Position numbers and translations under genes: made by a program. A stretch of 64,000 bases of DNA from Planctomycetota bacterium (GTDB taxonomy: Bacteria > Planctomycetota > JAJSAM01 > JAJVHW01): assembly GCA_024280885.1 (NCBI GenBank), contig JAJRPF010000048.1, positions 558,001 to 622,000 of the forward strand. Direction: 5' to 3'. Shown here piece by piece: positions 57,729 through 64,000 of this stretch. The notes below the pieces were generated by a model. The model was not told the DNA's origin and did no database searches. It saw only the letters and a program-made list of their open reading frames with translations. Position 1 is the first letter of the stretch. Each line of letters starts with the position of its first letter.

Positions 57729-58325
57729 ATGGCGAATTTGCAATCGATCCGAGTGACGTTGCGCGGCGCGACCGCCGCCGCCGGATTGGCACTGATACTG
57801 GCTGTTGGCGGCTGCTCGATGCTCCAGGCCGAGGCCGATCGGTCGCTCAGTGACTACTCCAACCTGACGACGCACCCGGATGACTCCAGTGCGCGCCGCT
57901 ACATCGCGCCTCCGGAGGTGATCGGTCGCTATCAGCGCCTGCTGGTCGAGCCGTTCTCGCTGCGGCCCGGGTTTCGCTCCGACCTCAAGGAAGTGGTCCG
58001 TTCCGACGCGCGCGAACTGCTCGATGCGCTGCGCGGGCGCATGATCGAGATCGTCGGCAAGCGCTACGACGTCGTGACCGAGCCGGGAGTTGACGTTCTG
58101 CGTCTGCGGGCCGCGATCACCGATCTCCGTTTCGATGGCGACAGCCGGGATCCGGCGCACGCTGTGGGCGCGACGTACGAGGCAGAGGTCCTCGACTCGG
58201 TGACCGGCGAGCAGGTCGGCGCCGTCGTTCGCAGCTTCGAAGCGCCTCCCGGACAGAGTGTCTTCGACGCGCTCGGCGACCTGCTGCTCAAGTTCATGAA
58301 CGACGCCCAGGGCGTTCAGAAGTAG
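57729..58325 (+). CDS. DUF3313-like lipoprotein, second copy
   Basis: A 198-residue lipoprotein from ATG 57729, with GGAGG eight bases upstream; an in-frame GTG at 57711 lies before that Shine-Dalgarno and was not used. Signal ends in lipobox VGGC. The mature part matches the DUF3313-like protein at 20195-20764: KRYDVVTEPGVDVLRLRAAI, EVLDSVTGEQVGAVVRSFEA, and LLLKFMNDAQG at the end. It also has DYSNLTTHPDDSSARRYIAP in the N-terminal part, a typical DUF3313 start. Function unknown. It is followed 79 bases later by the Uup-type gene. Confidence 0.83.
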   Translation: MANLQSIRVTLRGATAAAGLALILAVGGCSMLQAEADRSLSDYSNLTTHPDDSSARRYIAPPEVIGRYQRLLVEPFSLRPGFRSDLKEVVRSDARELLDALRGRMIEIVGKRYDVVTEPGVDVLRLRAAITDLRFDGDSRDPAHAVGATYEAEVLDSVTGEQVGAVVRSFEAPPGQSVFDALGDLLLKFMNDAQGVQK

Positions 58326-58404
58326 CGGCATCCGGGCCGCGTTCCGTCACCGCCCTGACGGGAGAGTTGCGGTCCGCGCGGGTCCGTGATCCTCTCGGCG
58401 CGCC

Positions 58405-60369
58405 ATGGACCTGATCACTCTCGCCGACGTTCACAAGAGCTACCCTGAGCGCGACCTGCTGGACGGGGTTTCGCTCGTCGTCGATGAGAGCACGAAGATT
58501 GGGATCGTCGGTGCCAACGGCTCCGGGAAGTCGACGCTGATCCGCATCCTCGCCGGCGTCGTGGAGCCCGACGCTGGCGTGCGCCGGGTGAAGCCGGATC
58601 TCCGTGTGGGACATCTGCTCCAGGAGGTTCCGGTCCACGCCGGCACAGTCCGCGACGCCGTCCGCGCTGGACTCGCCGAGCGGGCGCTCGTTCTGGCGCG
58701 CATCGACGAACTCCATGGGCAGTTGGGGCAGATCAGCGGCGCCGCCGAGAACGCCGCTCTGGTGGAACTCGCCACTCTGGAATCTCGGCGAGATCAACTC
58801 GGCGGCCACGACATCGAACATCGGGTCGAGGAGATGATTGGCTACGTCGGCCTGTTCGATCCAGAAGCCGACGCCACGCGACTCTCCGGCGGCGAAGCGC
58901 GGCGTGTGGCGCTTGCACGCGTCCTGCTCGGCGAGCCCGAACTGCTGCTGCTCGACGAACCCACGAACCACCTCGACGCCTACGTCGTCGATTGGCTCGA
59001 GGATCACCTCCTGAAGACGCGCATTCCCGTCGTCATGGTCACGCACGATCGCTACTTCCTCGATCGTGTGGTCGACCGCGTCATCGAGGTTGAAGGCGGG
59101 GCATTGCACTCGTACGAGGGCGGCTACGCGGGCTACCTGAACGGTAAGGCGGCGCGTGAAGATATTGCGCGAAAGCAGGAAGTCGGACGCCAGAGTCTCG
59201 TGCGTCGCGAGACGGCGTGGATGCGCCGCGGACCGCCCGCGCGTACCACGAAGGCGAAGGCGCGGATCGACTCCTATCACAGGCTGCTCGACGATGCGCC
59301 CGCTGAGAAGGAGCCCGAACTCGCGTTCCGCATCCCGCCCGGACCACGGTTGGGAACGCTCGTCGTGCGGATGCGCGGCGTCACGTTGCGGGTCGGCGAA
59401 CGCACGCTCGTCGAGAATCTCGATCTGGATGTCGGGCGCGGCGAGCGACTCGGGATCGTCGGTCCCAACGGCTCCGGGAAGACGACCGTCTTGCGGACTC
59501 TGATGGGGCAACGTGAACCCGACGAGGGCTCGGTCGATCTCGGCGAGACGGTACGGATCTCGGCGGTCGATCAGCAGCGGCGCGACCTCGACGAATCGGC
59601 CACTGTCGTCGAAGAACTCGTCGGTGACGGGGGGGCCGTGCGCGTCGGCGACCGCGCTATCCGGATCGAGCCGTTTCTTGACGGGTTCCTCTTCCCCGGA
59701 GGACGCAAGCACACACGAATCGGGAAGCTCTCGGGCGGCGAGCGCAACCGTGTGCTGCTCGCCAAGCTGCTGATCCAGGGTGGCAACGTGATGATCCTGG
59801 ACGAACCGACCAACGATCTGGATCTGCCCACTTTGCGCGCGCTGGAGGAGGCGATCCTCGCCTTTGAAGGCACCGTGATCGTCGTCAGCCACGATCGCTG
59901 GTTTCTCGACCGCGTGGCGACGTCGCTCTTGCTCCTCGACGGTCACGGCAACGCGCGACAGTACGGTGGCTTCGTCTCCACGCTTCTCGAGCAGGCGGCG
60001 GACGAGCGCCGTGAGCGCGAAGCTCGCGTCGCGCGCGAGCGCCGCGCCGCGACGGAGAAGTCGCGCGCTGCTGCGGTGTCGGCCACATCGGGTGCGGGCC
60101 CCGCAAAGCGCGCCAAGAAACGCAGACTTTCCAACTGGCAAGCGAAGGAACTCGCCGAGCTTCCCGCGCAGATCGACGCTGCGGAAGCGTGCGTCGAAGA
60201 ACTCAACGCGCGTCTCACGGATCCCGCGCTCTATGCCGGGCCGGATGCGAACCGCAAACGCGCCGAGGTCGAGCGCGAACAGGCGGAAGCCGTTGCACTC
60301 ACGGATCGTCTCTACGCCCGCTGGGAAGAACTCGAGTCGATCCGCGAGGAGAGCGGCGCGGCTGGTTGA
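58405..60369 (+). CDS. uup: ABC-F family ATPase, Uup type
   Basis: A 654-residue soluble protein with two ABC domains in tandem and no membrane segment. Domain 1: Walker A GIVGANGSGKSTLIRIL, signature RLSGGEARRVALARVLL, Walker B LLLLDEPTNHLDAYV. Domain 2: Walker A GIVGPNGSGKTTVLRTL, signature KLSGGERNRVLLAKLL, Walker B VMILDEPTNDLDLPTL. The linker between them is the ABC-F arm region. A C-terminal coiled coil of ~100 residues (ELPAQIDAAEACVEELNARL) is the Uup trait. ABC-F proteins act on the ribosome; Uup has also been tied to ribosome assembly and DNA-intermediate handling. Confidence 0.9.
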   Translation: MDLITLADVHKSYPERDLLDGVSLVVDESTKIGIVGANGSGKSTLIRILAGVVEPDAGVRRVKPDLRVGHLLQEVPVHAGTVRDAVRAGLAERALVLARIDELHGQLGQISGAAENAALVELATLESRRDQLGGHDIEHRVEEMIGYVGLFDPEADATRLSGGEARRVALARVLLGEPELLLLDEPTNHLDAYVVDWLEDHLLKTRIPVVMVTHDRYFLDRVVDRVIEVEGGALHSYEGGYAGYLNGKAAREDIARKQEVGRQSLVRRETAWMRRGPPARTTKAKARIDSYHRLLDDAPAEKEPELAFRIPPGPRLGTLVVRMRGVTLRVGERTLVENLDLDVGRGERLGIVGPNGSGKTTVLRTLMGQREPDEGSVDLGETVRISAVDQQRRDLDESATVVEELVGDGGAVRVGDRAIRIEPFLDGFLFPGGRKHTRIGKLSGGERNRVLLAKLLIQGGNVMILDEPTNDLDLPTLRALEEAILAFEGTVIVVSHDRWFLDRVATSLLLLDGHGNARQYGGFVSTLLEQAADERREREARVARERRAATEKSRAAAVSATSGAGPAKRAKKRRLSNWQAKELAELPAQIDAAEACVEELNARLTDPALYAGPDANRKRAEVEREQAEAVALTDRLYARWEELESIREESGAAG

Positions 60370-60518
60370 TCTGCGGACGAGGCGGCGAACGCCCGCCGGC
60401 GCCTCTCTCTTCCGATGAGCGAATGCGCCGACTCTTGCAAGTTGCGAGTCGCATGATCCGATGCTAACGGCAGGCACCGCGTCGAGATGGACGCGTCATC
60501 GACCCCGCGTACTTGCAT

Positions 60519-61223
60519 ATGAAGAGTCTCATCAGCGTCCCTCTGCCCGCTGGCCGCACGTCCCTGAAGCTCGCCGCAATTGCTGGCGTTCTGCTGCTGC
60601 TCCACGTCGTCTCGATGCAGCTCTATTTCAACGACGATCTTGCATTCACCAACTCGTGGCGCCTGCGCTACTGGCACGTGAGCATGCTCGATCTCGACAA
60701 GGAAGAGGGCTTCGGGACGTGGTTCAGCGCGGCGATCCTGCTCTTCACCGGGCAACTGCTGCTGCTCCATGCCGCGGCGGTGCGCAAGTCCACCGATCGT
60801 TGGTTCCCTTGGTGGCTCGTGCTCGGGCTCGGGTTCGTGTTCCTTTCGGTGGACGAGGTCGCCGGCATGCACGAGTACCTGAACACCTTCCTCGATGAGA
60901 CGAGTGACATCTCTGGCTGGACGGATGTCGCGCTCGGCGGCATGGCTCTCGTCGGACTCGCATTCCTCCCGTTCCTCTGGGCGCTGCGTCGGCGGACAGC
61001 CGTGCTCTTCGTGATCGCCGGGTGCATCTATCTCGGCGGAGCGGTCGGCGTGGAGCGCTGGACTGGCGAGGACGTCGATTCTCTCGGCTACAACATGTGG
61101 ACGACCCTCGAAGAGGGAATGGAGATGGGCGGCGTGATCGCGATGATCTACGCCGTGCTCGACCACATGCGCGCGATCGCCGGCGGTGACCTGCGACTGG
61201 ATCTGCTGCGTAGCGAGGGGTGA
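60519..61223 (+). CDS. Multi-pass membrane protein of unknown function
   Basis: A 234-residue protein from ATG 60519 (MKSLISVPLP); a TTG two codons upstream is an alternative. About six membrane helices, for example LAAIAGVLLLLHVVSMQLYF, FSAAILLFTGQLLLLHAAAV, WWLVLGLGFVFLSV and VLFVIAGCIYLGGAVGV. Conserved-looking charged residues lie at helix ends: DKEEGFGTWFS, SVDEVAGMHEYLN, and YNMWTTLEEGMEMGG. The D-E-x4-H-E cluster is reminiscent of membrane hydrolases of the ceramidase/PAQR type, but that is only a resemblance. No operon partner. Confidence 0.68.
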   Translation: MKSLISVPLPAGRTSLKLAAIAGVLLLLHVVSMQLYFNDDLAFTNSWRLRYWHVSMLDLDKEEGFGTWFSAAILLFTGQLLLLHAAAVRKSTDRWFPWWLVLGLGFVFLSVDEVAGMHEYLNTFLDETSDISGWTDVALGGMALVGLAFLPFLWALRRRTAVLFVIAGCIYLGGAVGVERWTGEDVDSLGYNMWTTLEEGMEMGGVIAMIYAVLDHMRAIAGGDLRLDLLRSEG

Positions 61224-61427
61224 CCGACGTGCACCTCGGACGCTACGCCGTTCCCGCGCGGTGACACCGCGGCGCGTCCGCTCGACCCGCCAAGCGCGCT
61301 TGCTGCGAGGCTGAGCGCTACGTCGCCTGAGGCCTGCCGTGCCGCGCTGGACACGCAGTCACGTCGCCTGGCACCTCGCTTGCGATACGTCCCCCGAGAG
61401 ACGCGCGAGTCGCCACACAGGAGAGAA

Positions 61428-63524
61428 ATGGCGATGCGTCTGACCCTTACCACGATCGCGAGCACGGCACTCTTGCTCGCAGCTCCAGGCCTCGTCAGCG
61501 ATGCGTTCGCGCATGGCGGCGCGTACCGCGGACCGGCGGGAGAAGTCCCGCCCGACAGCCGCAATCCGTCCGATCCACCTCCGCCAGCCGACGGCGGTCC
61601 CCCCACGACTCCCGGCGGCGAGACCGGCGGCGGCCCGACGACCGGCGGCGGCGACGTTGGCGGGCCCACGACGGGCGACGGAAGCGGTTCTCCTTCTTCC
61701 GGTTCCAGCGGCGCCGGGCCGACGGGCTCCGGCGGCGGCACAGGCGGTCCGAAGTCGGGCGGAGCCGGGCGCCCGAGAAGCGCGTCGAAGGGCCTCGGCT
61801 ACGAGGACTGGACGTTCTGGTGGAACTTCAACAAGGACGAACTCCTGCAGTTGAAGAGCCGGACACGCAGCATCCAGACAGCGACGGGAACGTCAATTCA
61901 CGTTCTCGGCAAGGGCGGCAGCAAGGGCCGCGTGAAGTCGGCTACCGAAGCCGCGATTTCGAACAAGATCGTCCCCGCTCTGCACAAGTTGCTGGAGCAG
62001 GACAAACTGCTCTTCGACATCCGTTCGGCAGCGGCACTGGCGCTTGCGAAGATCGGTGATCAGTCGATCATCCCGACGCTCGCGCGCATGGCGCGCAACG
62101 ATAAGAAGGCTGGCAGCGACTACCACCGCGAGGTCGAGGAGACCGCGGCACTCGCGTTCGGAATACTGCAGGTGGACTCCGTCGAGGTGCGCACTCTGCT
62201 CGTCGAGTTGATGCAGGATCGTTCGCGCAAGGGCTCGCATGTGCGCGCATTCTCCGCGATCTCACTCGGATTGCTCGGTGACAACCCGGAGCACTTCAAC
62301 ACGAGCTTCGACGCACTCCTGGCACTTGTCGCCAACAAGGAGAGCGCACGGGATATCAAGCCGGCCGCATTGCTTGCCATCGGTCTCCTCGAGGACGATC
62401 GAGCAGTCCCCGACCTGCTCTTCATGCTTGCGAACGGGCGCGCGAACGTGCGCGGATCCGACAGCTTGAACGATGTCGAGATGGCGTTCGTCGTCGAGGC
62501 CCTCGGTCGCATTGGCGCGCCGGGTGTCGAGGGTGATGGCACGGCTGTCTTCGACGCCGTCTCCGCTGTGCTGACGGCGAAGGGCAAGAGCAAGCGGAAG
62601 GGCAGGAAGTCCGCCAAGGTGAACGTCCGACGTTCCGCCGCGATCGCGCTGGGTCGGATTGCTCCGCTGGGTGATGCCAGCCTGCAGGCACGTGCGATCA
62701 GTCTTCTCAAGACCGAGGCAAGTGGTGCGAAGGACGCGTCGGAGCGGAACTTCGCCATGATCGCCCTTGGTCGGATCGCCGCATCGGACTCGCTCACGGC
62801 GAAGTTGCGACGCGATGTGATCCGTACGCTGAACCACCACATGGCGAAGGCGCGCCCGGCGAACCTGGTCCAGCCCTACGCGGCTCTCTCGCTCGCCCTT
62901 GCCGGGAGCGAGATGACCGCAAACGAAGAGAACGTCTGTCAGCCTTTGCGCGAGAAGTTCAACAACGCGCGAGGCAGTGCGCGGGCGCGTGGCGCGTACG
63001 CCATCTCGCTCGGGTTGGTCGAGGATGTGCAGGCGGTTCCGCCGCTGATCGAAAGCGTCGCGGACCGTGGGACCGACAAGCGTCTCCGCGGCTACGGCGC
63101 CATCGCACTCGGTCTGATCGGCGGCGACGAAGCGCGCGGCACCGTCCGTTCCGTTCTGACCGACGACAACGATCGCGAACTGCGAAAGCAGACCGCCATT
63201 GCGGCCGGTCTGATGGGGGACTCGCGTGTCGTCGACGATCTCGTCGCGATCCTCGAGTCCGGCGATGAGAGTCAGTACATCATGGGCTCCGTCGCCCTGG
63301 CGCTCGGTCAAGTCGGTGAGGAGAGGGCGATCGCGCCCCTGCTCGCGATTGCGATGGACACCGAGAACAAACATCCCGATCTCACGCGCGCCTTCGCCAC
63401 TGTGGCACTCGGCCAGATCGGCGATCGAAGGGACGTGCCTGTGTTGGCGCGCGTCTCACGCGGGATCAACTTCCGTGCGTCACGCGCGGTTTCGGCGTTG
63501 AACGAATTGCTCTCGATCCTCTGA
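61428..63524 (+). CDS. Exported HEAT-repeat protein, second AHGG-YRG family member
   Basis: A 698-residue protein; start at MAMRLTLTT (61428, AGGAG upstream) or two codons later. The signal peptide ends at SDAFA, giving mature N-terminus HGGAYRGPAGEVPPD. A Gly/Pro/Ser-rich linker of about 75 residues follows, then YEDWTFWWNFNKDELLQLKS and about fourteen HEAT-like repeats (AAALALAKIGD, AIALGRIAPLGD, AIALGLIGGDEA, ALALGQVGEERA). It ends NELLSIL. It is a longer paralogue of the protein at 12837-14492. Likely a secreted or periplasmic scaffold of unknown partner. Confidence 0.88.
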   Translation: MAMRLTLTTIASTALLLAAPGLVSDAFAHGGAYRGPAGEVPPDSRNPSDPPPPADGGPPTTPGGETGGGPTTGGGDVGGPTTGDGSGSPSSGSSGAGPTGSGGGTGGPKSGGAGRPRSASKGLGYEDWTFWWNFNKDELLQLKSRTRSIQTATGTSIHVLGKGGSKGRVKSATEAAISNKIVPALHKLLEQDKLLFDIRSAAALALAKIGDQSIIPTLARMARNDKKAGSDYHREVEETAALAFGILQVDSVEVRTLLVELMQDRSRKGSHVRAFSAISLGLLGDNPEHFNTSFDALLALVANKESARDIKPAALLAIGLLEDDRAVPDLLFMLANGRANVRGSDSLNDVEMAFVVEALGRIGAPGVEGDGTAVFDAVSAVLTAKGKSKRKGRKSAKVNVRRSAAIALGRIAPLGDASLQARAISLLKTEASGAKDASERNFAMIALGRIAASDSLTAKLRRDVIRTLNHHMAKARPANLVQPYAALSLALAGSEMTANEENVCQPLREKFNNARGSARARGAYAISLGLVEDVQAVPPLIESVADRGTDKRLRGYGAIALGLIGGDEARGTVRSVLTDDNDRELRKQTAIAAGLMGDSRVVDDLVAILESGDESQYIMGSVALALGQVGEERAIAPLLAIAMDTENKHPDLTRAFATVALGQIGDRRDVPVLARVSRGINFRASRAVSALNELLSIL

Positions 63525-63617
63525 TCGGCAGCCGTGCCCAGAGAGTCATCAACAGAGCGGCTCCGGGTGTTCGGCATCCGGGGCCGTTTCGCGTTGAAGG
63601 TGCAGCGCGAACGTCGC

Positions 63618-64000
63618 TCAGTCGCGAACGCGCGTGACGATCGCCGCGAGCAGCCACGAAACCGCCAGGTTGCCGAGGTTGAGCATCAGCGCGAGAATCA
63701 GGAGCGCCGCCGCCCATGAACTTGCCGAAGCGAGCGGTGCAACGGCATCCGTCGGTTGCGCGCCCGCGAGAAGCGCGATCGTATTCGCCAACAGGGCGAC
63801 GCCACAGAGCACGAGGAACCCGCGCAGGCCGCCCTTCAAGTCGGCGGATGACGGCGCCAGGTGAGCCCCGACCGCGAGAGCGACGTAGAGGAAAACCCAG
63901 GTCCGCCAATCGCCCGCGCCGTGCTGGAAGACCGCGCCGTAGAGCGACGCCGTCAGCTCGTAGAAGCCCCGCAGGACATCCATGGGCCCGCCTGTCGTCA
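63618..64000 (-). CDS. Membrane protein, 5' end probably beyond the window
   Basis: The frame is open from the window edge to a stop at 63618. An ATG at 63983 would give 121 residues, but nothing marks it as a start and the frame continues upstream, so a longer protein is likely. Visible: a helix TWVFLYVALAVGAHLAP followed by SSADLKGGLRGFLVLCGVAL, and further helices FLVLCGVALLANTIALLAG and AALLILALMLNLGNLAVSWL. The 'APS-x-x-DLKG' element is reminiscent of the C-terminal part of some M50-type or related membrane proteins; no metal-binding motif is visible here. It converges on the HEAT gene. Confidence 0.6.
   Translation of the reverse strand, partial: TTGGPMDVLRGFYELTASLYGAVFQHGAGDWRTWVFLYVALAVGAHLAPSSADLKGGLRGFLVLCGVALLANTIALLAGAQPTDAVAPLASASSWAAALLILALMLNLGNLAVSWLLAAIVTRVRD

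Noticed and set aside
58294..60477. 727-codon minus-strand open frame opposite uup
   Set aside because: Uup has two complete ABC domains; the opposite frame shows no motif.
1..64000. tRNA, rRNA or CRISPR arrays
   Set aside because: No tRNA T-loop signature in a cloverleaf context, no rRNA-like block and no regularly spaced repeats were noticed; a tRNAscan run would be decisive.

Overview
The window is high-GC bacterial DNA with no rRNA, tRNA, CRISPR array or complete mobile element that I could see. Gene content points to Planctomycetota, a taxonomic inference that was not tested: many exported HEAT/TPR/WD40/IPT-TIG/FG-GAP proteins, an ECF sigma factor fused to a transmembrane and exported part, a MoxR-DUF58-vWA (Bat-like) operon with a 2191-residue TPR protein, and numerous small lipoproteins.

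Bases 1-11,200 hold an anaerobic aromatic-degradation island on the minus strand: had, oah, dch, bcrC, bcrB, bcrA, bcrD, a short-chain dehydrogenase and a GNAT acetyltransferase in one tightly packed operon. It encodes an ATP-dependent class I (Thauera/bcr-type) benzoyl-CoA reductase plus the three enzymes that take the dienoyl-CoA product to ring opening. Upstream on the same strand lie an unusual radical SAM gene and a hemerythrin-like gene. Three 14-bp inverted repeats of the form (G/T)TGAC-N4-GTCA(C/A) sit in front of these three units, which suggests common control by a CRP/FNR-family regulator. Benzoate-CoA ligase, ferredoxin and the lower pathway are not in the window.

Bases 11,200-25,700 carry exported and envelope proteins: a PPC/IPT-type protein, a HEAT-repeat protein, a lipoprotein alpha/beta hydrolase, the sigma factor fusion, a repeat-rich spot with an orphan gene, a DUF3313-like lipoprotein, an internally duplicated HEAT protein, and a small operon of cyclic-nucleotide-binding protein, PilT-type ATPase and potassium channel.

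Bases 25,800-42,600 are one minus-strand operon, mostly joined by ATGA overlaps: a retropepsin/TPR/thioredoxin-like protein, a membrane protein with a disordered tail, MoxR, DUF58, a BatA-like protein, a vWA membrane protein and the giant TPR protein. A 35-bp perfect inverted repeat lies between moxR and the DUF58 gene, directly against the Shine-Dalgarno of the latter.

Bases 42,600-64,000 are mixed: DUF1963 and DUF4375 proteins, exported repeat proteins, a WD40 protein, a sulfotransferase-flippase pair, a 2H phosphoesterase, an Uup-type ABC-F ATPase, membrane proteins and a second HEAT paralogue. The most striking item is at 52,945-53,538: a thioredoxin-like lipoprotein interrupted by an in-frame TGA exactly where the first active-site cysteine belongs (W-U-G-V-S). 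A good bacterial SECIS-like hairpin with a GGUC loop follows 22 nt downstream, and the frame continues to a GTGA overlap with the next gene. This is a strong candidate selenoprotein.
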